Assembly (NCBI RefSeq): GCF_020497125.1
Contig: NC_059075.1
Location: forward strand, 58,795,321-58,859,320
Length of the DNA: 64,000 nt
DNA from: Mauremys mutica
Lineage: Eukaryota > Chordata > Testudines > Geoemydidae
Direction of reading: 5' to 3'
Below the pieces are notes generated by a model, which searched no databases, was not told the DNA's origin, and saw only the letters and a list, made by a program, of their open reading frames with translations. Positions 42,217 to 53,413 of the stretch are shown piece by piece. Position numbers and translations under genes: made by a program. Numbering within the stretch: the stretch's first letter is position 1; each line of letters opens with the position of its first letter.

Positions 42217-44056
42217 AGCTAACTCACCACATTTGTGCAGTCATTTGTTTTGCCCTTAAGCATCATAATCTTTCACAAGATTAGATTCCAAGCTACAGCA
42301 CATAAGCATCTGGGGAATGACCACCATCACCTATGTTTGCTTTTTTCATATAAAGTAGTAAAGAAATTATAGAAGTACCCTTTCTTAGGATTTGTTGATA
42401 AAACCCCATCCAACTTTCATCTTGTCAAACTCCTGAAAAAGTGAATGGACTTCTGCATTTGGAATCTGAACAAAAAAGTTTTCACTGAACATAGTCTGTA
42501 GATGCCATCACCCCAAGTCTGGAAAGCAACCCTGTTCAGGACAGCACTTAAGAATACGCTTAAGTCCCAGTATAGGGGACCAAGCAGAGACCAGGATCCG
42601 GCCCACTGTATGATTTAAAATAATTACAGCTAAAAAAAGAGCTAAGAAGAGGGCTGCAGAAATGCAGAGGTTATTTATAATATACTTCTGTAGATAAGAA
42701 AAAGAAATGAGTCAGTGTGATACAACAGGATGGAATTTAGTCCAGCTGTGCGTGTCTCTTCTGGCAACCCCAGATAAGCAATATTGGGAAAGTATGTTAG
42801 GAAAAACAGACGACAATAAATATCACTATCGTCAATAAAATCCAAACCCTGGCAGTCCTTGGAGTATTTTGTCTGCTACCATAGATCTCACACATGGCCA
42901 TTATTTCACAATGATCTTAAGCATTCAAATGCAGAAGTGAAAAGTTGGATTACGAACGCTTGGTTTCATTGTTCAGTTACCCAAGATACCATTGTCATGT
43001 TTTCCTGTATTCGTTTTTCCCCCACATGCATTAAGTAACATCTTACGTTTGCAGTTTACCTTAAACTAAACCCCAAAAATCTCTTGGGATTGAAAGTCCA
43101 GGAAAGGGAAGTTCCAATATAATTTTCCCCAGAATAGCCCTAGCATCAGAATTCCATAATTGTGTATGCATAGACTGGGCATGTCAGCTTTGCAGCACCA
43201 TCTCGGAATGCAAACATTTTCACAAACTTTCCAACTCTGCTTGACTGCTCTCTGAACATCTGTCTGAAGAAGATAATTCACATCAAGATTATGGGAGAAA
43301 CTAAGGAAAATATTTTTTGTTGTGGAGCTAAAGAAAGCACAACATATTTGGGAAAAGCATGTCACTCATTTAGTTAAATCAGTATTCAACTCTTAAAAAA
43401 TACTATTTACTGAACATTTTAAAAAAGGAAAAAACAAACAGCTTCCCCTAAATTTAGCACTGAAAATGACACATTCTCATGTGGAAAGAAAGGGATTTTA
43501 TCCCTTTATCAGATATTGGGCATTTCTTCCTTTATCTGAAATTTACCCTTTCATCACATTAGATGCAGACCCTAAAAGTTCAGCACATTTTCCTCTACAC
43601 TTTCTTATTAAGCTTCCACTTCAGGAATATCTATTTGTGTTTATCACTTTAGGAAGCTTGGAGGGATGGCCACCACAATACAGGAGCTTTTAAAAAGGAT
43701 CTACATTGGGAATTTTGAAAATTCCCAGCCACTCTAACCATATATGTTGATTGTCCCTGGTTGTCAGCCTAAGAGGGGGATTCAGCACATTAGCTTAAAA
43801 CTGACATTTCCCTATCCTTTTCCTTTAGATCCATCCTGGGTTCTGTGCAAAAAAGAAAAAAACAAAGAAGCAAATCATGTGATTGGAGACAGTATCCTAA
43901 TGCATGTGCACACAGGGACAGTTGCACAGGCAACCAAAATCCTGACGTTTCCTAACTTTTAAGTGTTTTATTTTGTAACCGTAACATGATTATATACAAA
44001 AAACTGTTTAAAACAGCACATAGACTGTATGGGTATGGGTATGCCTCTATGTATGA
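42217..44056. other. Unique sequence, no gene seen
   Basis: About 1.8 kb. At 42528-42573 a partial copy of the 10168-type MITE is visible (GTTCAGGACAGCACTTAAGA). Otherwise only chance open frames. Confidence 0.55.
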
Positions 44057-44293
44057 CTATGCCTACACTGCAGCTGGAAGCAGGTCTCCCAGCCCAGGCA
44101 GGTACCTCTGCTTGAGCTAGCATGCTAAAAATAACAGTGTGGACACTGTGACAGAGGTTGCAGCATACCTAGCCACCCAAGTATGGCCCCAAGGGGGCAG
44201 GCAGGGTTGTGCTTGGGCAACTAGCCTGTGCTGCAGCGTCCACACTGCTCGAGCTAGCATGTCTGTCTACCCAGGCTGGGAGTCATGCTCCCC
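44057..44293. mobile_element. Palindromic MITE, right end missing
   Basis: The left arm GCCTACACTGCAGCTGGAAG ... GAGCTAGCATGCTAAAAATA, then CAGTGTGGAC, is answered in inverse by GTCCACACTGCTCGAGCTAG ... TCTACCCAGGCTGGGAGTCA. The left end has the CTACACTGCAG of a terminal repeat, but the inverse end is not found on the right. The middle is GC-rich. Confidence 0.65.
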
Positions 44294-45360
44294 ATTTCAG
44301 GGTGAATATAACCTATATCATGATCTGCCATGCTTGCAATCCAGTCTGTCTTGAGAATAAATTGCTGAAGAAGAGGACCATTCCGTGCCAATTCAGAGGA
44401 CAGAATCCTGTTGCAATAATGGCATGCTTCTGTCAGGAAAAATAAATAAATAAAGAGCTATCCCTAATGTCCTGTTGCTGCAGGAGACAGAGACCATTCA
44501 GTGAGATATCACAAATAATTGCTCTAAGAAGAGCTAACAAAAACTCTTTCAATAGCTAACATTTCTACAATGAAACTAGAGATCTCTCGACTCCAAAGAG
44601 CAAAGTGTTCACATTTTCATTTCAATAAACTACATCTGTATCCAGAACACTTGAATAAAATACATAAATAATTATAGGCTTAGTAGATGAGCAAGAACTA
44701 GACATTCCCTCACAGTAACCGTTTGTCCCTGAAACACACAACCTAGACGAGAACCCTGACAAAGTGCAGTAAGGACCACCAAATTAACTGCCAGAGTCAA
44801 TGGATTTCGGCCTTTTTTCCCCCTGTATGTCTGTACATAACTCTCCCTGCCCCTCCTCCTTCTCTTAAAATTCTGCCTACTTTCTATGTAGCTACACAAA
44901 TAAAAATAGAAGCATCTGTGCACTGGATGTGCACAGCTGTATTGTATGTGTGGCAGTACTGGTCCAGATGCAGAACATGCCACATGCTAGTTACTTAGGT
45001 TGGGTTTAACGGGGGATTAAGAAGGGGAAAGGGAAGAGTCCACAAAACCCTAAGAAGCTTTTTATTTTTTTCACGGTTTCACCTAAAAACCTTTGTGGGT
45101 AAGTCCCAGTTTTAGGCTTTAGTGTGATCCATAAGACTCCCACCAAACCCTGTACCCAGTTTTCAGGGTAAAAGCTCTCTCAGACACCTATGTTTCTGTC
45201 TCTGGGCTTGTGCACTGCTGCCTCACTAAGGCATCCAGATGTCTATCTCCCATCTAAGCCCCAGATTCACAAGCCAGGGGAAGACAGGGCCTCCTCTGCC
45301 TATGTCACATATGGGACCCAATCTGGTAAGCATCCTCAGAGGACACTTAGCAGATCAGGT
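44294..45360. other. Unique sequence, no gene seen
   Basis: About 1.1 kb. A short (AATA)n-like run lies near 44439-44451. No exon or RNA gene is visible. Confidence 0.5.
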
Positions 45361-45379
45361 CCCATTCAAATTCTGGCAG

Positions 45380-46258
45380 TGATGCCTAGCCCAGTGGTTA
45401 GATCATTCATCTGGGAGACTCAGATTCAATTCCCTGCCAGAGTGGGGGAAGGGATTTAAACAGGAGCCACCCACTTCTCAGGAGAGCATTCTAGCCACTG
45501 AGCTATGGGGATGTTAAAGGTGTTCCCCTGTAGATAAATACTGAAAGAGTCATTGGACTGGAGAGGGAGAATGACTCTGTAGTCTAATCATAGGAAGTGT
45601 TAGACCCAAGTCCGGTACCCCTGTTCCAGTCACTTGTTCATTATTTGTCCACAGTGGAACACCTTCTAAAGGAAAGATGGAGGGGGACCCACATCAGAAT
45701 ATTGCCTTGCTCTGTGGTTAAAGCACTCACCTGCAAGGATTTGAACAGGGTCTCCCACAGACAGAGGAGGAAATTGAACCTGGGTTTCCCATATCCCAGG
45801 TGAGTGCTCTAACTACTGGGCTAAAATGTATAAAGGTAGTCGCCATGGGCACCAACACCACCTCTTTCTCTGGCCATTTTCTGTGGAGCAAGGCAGGTGC
45901 CTAATTCATTCCCACAAGAAGCAACTTAGGCACCTGACTCCTGGAGGCAGATTCCCAGTCTTCAAACAGCTCAGACATAGGTGCCTATCGCCAAGAAATG
46001 GATGGCGCTTAGAACATACCCCTTTCATCAGCATCTCCTATTAGCTAATTTAGGCAGCTCCCTAACTATCATGTTGATTTTTGTTGCTCATACTTGAAAG
46101 TGCTTGTCTATCCCAGTTCATTTTATAGGGAATGCAGGTGCCTAATTCAGGCTTTGTGAATTGCAGTGTTGGGCCTATGATTTTTAGTCACCTGAAACTT
46201 AGGTGCCTCAACACTAAGCATTACAATGCCTATGTCCCTTTGTGGATCCAGGCCTATA
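45380..46258. repeat. Repeat region with tRNA-like promoter boxes in both orientations
   Basis: On plus, TAGCCCAGTGGTTA (45387-45400) matches a polymerase III A box, and AGATTCAATTCC (45422-45433) resembles a B box. On minus, TAGCCCAGTAGTTA (45823-45810) and GGTTCAATTTCC (45780-45769) form a second, opposed pair. Copies of AGGTGCCTAA and its inverse recur at about 45895, 45928, 45976, 46136 and 46202. The stretch ends in CCTTTGTGGATCCAGGCCT. It is probably a compound SINE or MITE. No tRNA cloverleaf is formed, so this is not a tRNA gene. Confidence 0.5.
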
Positions 46259-46550
46259 CTTTTACTAGACTTCAACCTGGTCACTAAATTGCACCTATGG
46301 TTTTGCATGTTACATTTTTTGCAGTCACAAATTCAGTTTTTTGCATATACAAATAATATGTGCTCATGCATATAGGTTAATTCCACCTACCTGAGTTTTA
46401 TGTGCTGATGGTATTTGTACATCCAAATGCATGGTTCTGTGCACAGAGCTATAGCTATAAGTGATAAATTGTGAGTGCCAATTTATTGACCACTTTTCAA
46501 ACCTTGGCTCTATCAGTGTAAAAGAACAAAAATGTTTCCAATACCTAAAC

Positions 46551-46749
46551 CAGGGATTCTTAAACTGGGGGTCATGCGATTATTACATGGGTGCGGTTGT
46601 GAGCTGACAGCCTCCACCCCAAACCCCGCTTTGCCTCCAGCATTTATAATGGGGTTAAATATAAAAAATAGCGTTTTTAATTTATAAGGTCACACTCAGA
46701 GGCTTGCTATGTGAAAGGGGGCACCAGTACAGAAGTTTGAGAACCACTG
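46551..46749 (+). mobile_element. hAT MITE, sister of the 16313 copy, 8-bp target duplication
   Basis: It starts CAGGGATTCTTAAACTGGGG and ends AAGTTTGAGAACCACTG. ACCTAAAC flanks both sides exactly (46543-46550 and 46750-46757). The interior matches the 16313-16526 copy (GAGCTGACAGCCTCCACCCC, CACTCAGAGGCTTGCTATGT). It is 199 bp long and non-coding. Confidence 0.92.
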
Positions 46750-47052
46750 ACCTAAACAGAATTTAAAAGAATGTAACATATTAAACTATCCTCCAGCCCC
46801 ACCCCATTCTCAGTCTAAGCATGGGGATCTCAGTCAATGAGACAGACAGGAAAGAACAGATTTACAAAAAGATACATTTTGTAAAAATAGGTAAAACCAC
46901 AGCTGAGCATTGTTTATTTACAATTTGTTTTGAGTCTTACAAGGTATGCTCCATTTGACTAGCCTTTCTGAGGCAGCTACAGAGGTTTTGGTGGTAATCA
47001 GTTTTTTAAAGGAGTACAGGCACTGAAACCATATCAGTTACCTACATCCTAG

Positions 47053-47974
47053 ATGTCTAGTTGGCAGCCAGTATCAAGCGGAGTGCTCCAAGGTTCGGTC
47101 CTGGGGCTGGTTTTGTTCAACATCTTTATTAATGATCTGGATGATGGGATGAATTGCACCCTCAGCAAGTTTGCAGATGACACTAAGCTAGGGGGAGAAG
47201 TTGATATGCTGGAGGGTAGGGATAGGGTCCTGAGTGACCTAGACAAAAAGGAGGATTGGGCCAAAAGAAAGGCTGATGAGGTTCAATAAGGACAAGTGCA
47301 GAGTCCTGCACTTAGGAAGGAAGAATCCCATGCACTGCTACAGGCTGGGGACCGACTGGCTAAGCAGCAGTTCTGCAGAAAAAGACCTGGGGATTACAGT
47401 GGATGAGAAGCTGGATATGAGTCAGCAGTGTGCCCTTGTTGCCAAGAAGACCAATGGCATAGTGGGCTGTATTAGTAGGAGCATTGCCAGCAGATCGAGG
47501 GAAGTGATTTCCCCCCTCTATTCGGCACTGGTGAGGCCACATCTTGAGTACTGTGTCCAGTTTTGGGTCCCCCACTACAGAAGGGATATGGACAAACTGG
47601 AGAGAGTCCAGCAGAGGGCAACGAAAATAATTAGGAGGCTGGGACACATGACTTATGAGGAGAGGCTGAGGAAACTGAGGTTATTTAGTCTGCAGAAGAG
47701 AAGAGTGAGGGTGGATTTGATAGCAGCCTTCAGCTACCTGAAGGGGGGTTCCACAGAAGATGGAGCTAGGCTATTCTCAGTGGTGGCAGATGACAGAACA
47801 AGAAGCAATGGTCTCAAGTTGCAGTGGGGGAGATCTAGGTTGGATATTAGGAAACACTATTTCACTAGGAGGGTGATGAAGCACTGGAATGGATTACCTA
47901 GGGAGGTGGTAGAATCTCCTTCCTTAGAAGTTTTTAAGGCCCAGCTTGATAAAGCCCTGGCTGGGATGATTTAG
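47053..47974 (+). pseudogene. CR1 reverse transcriptase C-terminal half, one frameshift
   Basis: The first frame (47053-47289) reads [19 protein letters not shown], with RT motif B (here LQGSVLG instead of PQGSVLG), and then [14 protein letters not shown] with the catalytic FADD. A change near 47270 shifts the frame. The second frame (47276-47974, 232 codons) reads [54 protein letters not shown] and ends [13 protein letters not shown]. Motif A and the endonuclease are missing through 5' truncation. Confidence 0.88.
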
Positions 47975-48054
47975 TTGGTGTTGGTCCTGCTTTGAGCAGG
48001 GGGTTGGACTAGATGACCTCCTGAGGTCTCTTCTAACCCTAATATTCTATGATC
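47053..48054 (+). mobile_element. CR1 LINE, 5'-truncated, young-looking
   Basis: The copy starts abruptly at ATGTCTAGTTGGCAGCCAGT and runs to GGTTGGACTAGATGACCTCC ... TATTCTATGAT. The same start text occurs inside the 52-kb copy, which shows that this one is truncated. It keeps long open frames and the full 3' untranslated region. No target duplication is visible. Confidence 0.92.
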
Positions 48055-50751
48055 CACACTGCCCTAATTCTTTGCTGAAATTAGATTGCTGCCAAACATG
48101 CCATATAGCAAACAAAATGATCAATTAGAGCCAGGTCACTGCAGAATAAGTGAAGTTGGCTGAAGCCAAAAAGAAACTGTTCCAATTTCTCTGAATTTAT
48201 AAATGCATGTGATATCTCATGAAGGAAATAAAACAACTATGAAAAACATTCTATAAATAATAAATTCTGCTTATACTTCAAAAATTCTCTGGGGGAGTTT
48301 TTTTCACTCATCATTTATTACTGATATATTGTCATGAAAAACAGGACCTTTATTATTAGAAGCCCATCTGTTCTTGCTTCTTATTCCCCACACGTGAAAT
48401 CCACCCTAGGCAGAGATCCAGTGCAAGACCTAGCTACTGCATAAGTCTGTTAAAATAGTGTGTAAGTGGATAGTTCTTGTGCTGGTCCTAAATGTCTACC
48501 TTCCGGTAAGAGCATACGCTACTTATCTGCAGCTGAAGGGGGTATTCCATGCCTGTATATAAGCAGAATCCACTGGGTCAAATCCACATTTGGTGTAAAT
48601 CAGTTTTGTCCTATTGAAGTCAATGGAGCTTTGCAGATTTATATTACAAACAAAAACAAACTCAATAAAGGACAAGATAGAATCTTTATAATGCAAGAGG
48701 ACTACAGTGTAAATGCAATATTTCCTGTGCAGTAACATTAGCAAAATTTAAGTGAAATAAGACCATTTTTAGCTATTGTACTTAGAATTCTGCATCTGAG
48801 TGTAATTACAAGTGAACATATAATGTTCTTGTAAATCTCACAGGATCTGTATTTGCTTATTTATGCATTCTTACCTTTTTAAGAAAAAGAGTTTGAGTGA
48901 CGCAGAATCTGTGTCACCAAAACATTTGGGCCAGACTCTTAGCTAGTGTAATTCATCATAGTGCCAGTGCAGCACATAACAGAGACCCTCTGGTTTCAGA
49001 ATTTGCAGGGGGGCATGTTTTTAGGCTATTTTTCTGTTTTTCCTCTCCGCTTTCTTCTTGATCAGGCTACACCATTGACTTCAATTTACATCAGCTGAGG
49101 CTCCTACTTTCTTGCATAGGCTACTGCAAATTAATCTCACATTAAGGGAAAGATGTAAGTTGCAATGGGTGCAACAGCTGACAGCCCCCTGAATTATCCA
49201 AGGCAAACTACCCAACATGCCTTTCACTTGCAGCATTGTACCAGAACTTTGATGGATTACCCATTGCTGTTGCATTCCTTAGCACATGCATTCTTCACAG
49301 ACTATTGTCACAGAAGGGGCTGTGACATCACCTATCTTTATGAGGCGTTCCAGTGTACTCACTGTAGCATATACAGCTTTTCATTTGATTGAAAAACCAA
49401 ATAAATAGTCTGGCCAAGAGTGGTCCTTTAAACTTTGTTTGCTGAACTGACATACATATTTGGAAACAAAAAAAACTAAAAAGAATGTGTTTCTATTGCC
49501 CCAGTCAGACCTTTAGTGTTAGCATATTGGAATTCTTAAACCAGAGACTGTCTTTTTTTTTTTTTGTGCTTTAGAACACTGTCCCTTTTGAAAGAAACAA
49601 GTCAGGGACTTAGAAGAGGCAGTTTAGCATGGTAAAATTCACTGAGGAAGTGGTGTTTGTCTCTGCACTTCCCCAAAGGTTTTTTATGATTGTGTCATGA
49701 ATAACCACAAGTGCTTTGCCTTGACATCCATTACATCCTTACTCTTTAGGAGGCTCCAAATAATTGGTATACTCCCAGTCTTTGAAGTTTCCATACAGAA
49801 TGGCCATTCTTCTTCTCTTATTATGTTGTCCTCTCCATTATATTATTTCCAAGCTACAGTAAGAACGCTCAAATCTCTAAAAACCCTAAAAGAAATAAAA
49901 GAACAAATGCTGCATATTTGCTGTATCATCTCTTAAAATCATAACAGATGAGAGATGGGCCTCAGCCGAAAAGGCCCAGCTCTGAGCTTTCCCAAACAAT
50001 GAGCAGATTCAGTTCTCAGCTCAGTTCTCACTGTTCTCAGCTCAGATCTGCTGAGAAGAGGAGAATCATTTAACAGAGGAAAAGTTGATGTATTTGAGTC
50101 TAATTGCATCATCACCTGGAAGTTATTTCGAAACCCAAAACAAATTTTAAGACACGCAAAGGCCATTTTATTGTTGCATGCGAATCTCTGGAATAAGAAA
50201 TTAGTACTGTTTGATCTCCACCTACTATTCTCCTATCTTATGCTCTCTCTCTTTGTCTCTCACACACACACACCCTAGTGACCTATCCGATCCTCCCCAG
50301 TCCACTGTTTTTCCTCTCTAAGCTTTGCATTCTTGATCCTGTGTCATGGCTTTCCTGATTCAGCTCTGGCTGCTGATGGTGGAACAGTCCCATCTGGTGA
50401 TCATTGGACTTTCCCCTCCTCCAACTTTTCAGCTGTTAGGTAAAGCTATTGCATTTTGCTTCTTTGAGCGTGTGAAAATCTGGAAGAGAAAGAGAATGCG
50501 TACTGGCTTACTCGGCCCATTCTCAGAGGTTCTTGTAGAGGGGACTAAGACATTTGCAATAACCCTGTACAGTACAAAATTACATCTCCTCCCAATAGGC
50601 CAAGAGTCCACTTCAAATTAGGGCCTGAACAGCCATCTTTAGAATGGAGCCATGACTACAATCTTATTTCTGCCATTTGATGAAGTCAGGTGTACCTCTC
50701 AGAGGAAAGTGTCGTTCATAATTAAAGGACTATCAAATGTCTTTTTATTAA
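48055..50751. other. Unique sequence, no gene seen
   Basis: About 2.7 kb. MITE traces lie at 48570-48642 (GGTGTAAATCAGTTTTGTCC, ATTGAAGTCAATGGAGC) and as two separated arms at 48928-48966 and 49070-49103. A poly(T) tract is at 49551-49565. TTCTCAGCTCAG occurs twice near 50012-50045. No exon is seen. Confidence 0.55.
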
Positions 50752-50753
50752 TA

Positions 50754-51328
50754 GGGTGACCAGAGGTCCCATTGTATCGGGACTGTCCTGATATTTACTT
50801 GTTTGTCCCACGTCTCGACCGATGTTTGGTAGGGACGTGAATTGTCCCGATATTTTGCCCTCTGGTGCACAGGCAGAGGGGGGCTCATGCTCCCCTGCCC
50901 CGCACTGACTCCACCCCTCCCTCCCCCATTGGATCCCTCCCCAAATCCCTGCCCTGGCCCTGCCCCCCAGCCCCTCACTGCCCTATTGAATTCCTTCCTA
51001 AATCCCCACCCTGGCCCCACCTCTTCCCCAAGCACACCGCATTCTTCCTCCTCTCCCCTCCCTCCCAGGCTTGCACTAATCAGCTGTATGGCGGCGCAAG
51101 CGCTGGAGGGAAGGGGAGAAGCAGGACACGGCAGCCAGCTCAGGGGAGGTGGAGGCAGAGCAAAGGTAAGGTGGTGCGTGGGGGCGGGGCGTGGGGCTGC
51201 TAGTGGGTGCTCAGCCCCCACCAATTTTTCCTATTCTCCAGCGGCTCTTGGGGTTTTTTGTTTGTTGTTTTGTTGCTCCACCAGCACCCCCCTCATCCTG
51301 ATATTTCACGTCTCTCATCTGGTCACTC
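50754..51328. mobile_element. MITE with GGGTGACCAG ends and TA flanks
   Basis: The left end is GGGTGACCAGAGGTCCCATT. The right end reverse-complemented is GAGTGACCAGATGAGAGACG, a short terminal inverted repeat. TA lies on both sides (50752-50753 and 51329-51330). The interior is C-rich on plus and gives long but meaningless frames (158 codons on minus, 165 on plus). I remember this as a common turtle MITE; superfamily is uncertain. Confidence 0.65.
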
Positions 51329-51330
51329 TA

Positions 51331-51990
51331 TTTTATTAAACACTGCCTGTGCTTATTAAGAGGTTCCATATGTGAGATTCACAAAGCCCTTGTTGGACAG
51401 AAGTCGCTATTGTGGAAGACAGAGAGATGGTTTTATAGTTTTCATGATTAACAATCATATCCTGTGTCAGAGAAAATTGCTAGCATTGATTGCTTTGTTG
51501 TGGGAGAAAGAAAGGGGCTGGGTCAGGATGGCTCAGGGAGCTGATGATGAAATCTAGAGACTTTCACATCAGCAGGTGAAATTCCACCCGTTCTGAAAGC
51601 AATTTCTGGCCCCAAAGATTAATTCCATTGAATTATACTGAGCTCCTGTAACAAAGGCTCTCCTTTCCTCCAGGATTTGAAAGCTGAAGGACTGTAGTTC
51701 ACTGAGTCCAAACCACCTAGGGCAAGTGCTCACTAGAGTTAAGAAAATAGTGGGAAATTTTTTCACCAAACATTCAAATTTTAAAAAACAAAAAAAAGTG
51801 TCATTTCTACCATTTTCTTGACCTTGGTGCATCCTGAGCAGTCAAGCTTTACTAGCAGGAATAATCACCAAAAATGAAGATAAAGCTCTGATGGTTCACC
51901 TGTTTGCTGAATGCATATTTTGACCTGTACGTCTAATTTCCAAGCTGGAAAATCACAGTGGGTTGGTTAGTTACAAGACGTTCAGTCAGG
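51331..51990. other. Unique sequence, no gene seen
   Basis: About 660 bases before the next CR1. Nothing recognisable. Confidence 0.5.
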
Positions 51991-53413
51991 GACTATAAAT
52001 GGTCCGGGATGACTGGAAAAAGGCTACTGTAGTGCCCACCTTTAAAAAAGGGAAGGAGGAGGCTCTGGGAAACTACAGGCCAGCCTCACCTCAGTCCCTG
52101 GAAAAATCATGGAGCAGGTCCTCAAGGAATCAATTTTGAAGCACTTAGAGGAGAGGAAAGTGATCAGGAACAGTCAGCATGGATTCACCAAGGGCAAGTC
52201 ATGCCTGACTAACCTAATTGCCTTCTATGATGAGATAACTGGCTCTGTGGATGAGGGGAAAAGCAGTGGACATGTTATTCCTTGACTTTAGCAAAGCTTT
52301 TGATACGGTCTCCCACAGTATTCTTGCCAGCAAGTTAAAGAAGTATGGGCTGGATGAATGGACTATAAGGTGGATAGAAAGCTGGATAGATCATCAGGCT
52401 CAATGGGTAGTGATCAATGGCTCCATGTCTAGTTGGCAGCCAGTATCAAGCAGAGTGCCCCAAGGGTCAGTCCTTGGGCCGGTTTTGTTCAATATCTTCA
52501 TTAATGACCTGGAGAATGGAGTGGATTGCACCCTCAGCAAGTTTGCAGATGACACTAAACTGGGAGGAGTGGTAGATATGCTGGAGGGTAGGGATAGGAT
52601 ACAGATGGACCTAGACAAATTAGAGGATTGGGCCAAAAGAAATCTGATGAGATTCAACAAGTGCAGAGTCCTGCACTTAGGACGGAAGAATCCCATGCAC
52701 TGCTACAGACTAGGGACCGAGTGACTAGGCAATAGTTCTGCAGAAAAGGACCTAGGGGTTACAGTGGACAAGAAGCGGACAAGAAGGTGGATATGAGTCA
52801 GCAGTGTGCCCTTGTTGCCAAGAAGGCTAACGACATTTTGGGCTGTATAAGTAGGAGCATTGCCAGCAGATCGAGGGATGTGATCATTCCCCTCTATTTG
52901 GCATTGGTGAGGCATCATCTGGAGTACTGTGTCCAGTTTTGGGCCCCACACTACAAGAAGGATGTGGAAAAGTTGGAAAGGGTCCAGTGGAGGGCAACAA
53001 AAATGATTAGGAGGTTGGAACACATGATTTACGAGAAGAGGCTGAGGGAACTGGGATTATTTAGTATGCAGAAGAGAAGAATGAGGGAGGATTTGATAGC
53101 TGCTTTCAACTACCTGAAGGGGGGTTCCAAAGAGGATGGATCTAGACTGTTCTCAGTGGTACCAGATGACAGAACAAGGAGTTGCAGTGGGGGAGGTTTA
53201 GGTTGGATATTAGGAAAAACTTTTTCACTAGTAGGGTGGTGAAGCACTGGAATGGGTTACCTAGGGAGGGGGTAGAATCTCCTTCCTTAGAGGTTTTTAA
53301 GGTTGGGCTTGACAAAGCCCTGGCTGGAATGATTTAGTTGGGGATTGGTCCTGCTTTGAGCATGGGGTTGGACTAGATGGCCTCCGAGGCCCCTTCTAAC
53401 CCTGATATTCTAT
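51991..53413 (+). mobile_element. CR1 LINE, longest young copy in the window
   Basis: It starts near GTCCGGGATGACTGGAAAAA and ends GGTTGGACTAGATGGCCTCC ... GATATTCTATTA. It covers the whole palm domain and C-terminus of the reverse transcriptase plus the 3' untranslated region. The endonuclease part is missing (5' truncation). It shares most of its sequence with the copies at 47053 and 63044. Confidence 0.92.
52251..53242 (+). pseudogene. CR1 reverse transcriptase, palm to C-terminus, broken
   Basis: The first frame (52251-52724, 157 codons) holds [14 protein letters not shown] (motif A, first catalytic Asp), [20 protein letters not shown] (motif B) and [12 protein letters not shown] (motif C, FADD). 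All three active-site motifs are intact. It ends at a premature stop after CYRLGTE. The second frame (52787-53242) continues [36 protein letters not shown] and [20 protein letters not shown], then is lost. Upstream, 52000-52110 encodes [20 protein letters not shown] with a frameshift before motif A. Confidence 0.88.

Noticed and set aside
45387..45433. Possible tRNA gene
   Set aside because: A-box-like and B-box-like words are present, but no acceptor stem or cloverleaf can be formed, and the B box has mismatches. A tRNA-derived repeat is more likely.
50748..51339. Long overlapping open frames on both strands (158 and 165 codons)
   Set aside because: They lie in the C-rich interior of a MITE. 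Low stop-codon density from base composition gives frames on both strands, and the proteins are Pro/Ser-rich without a domain.
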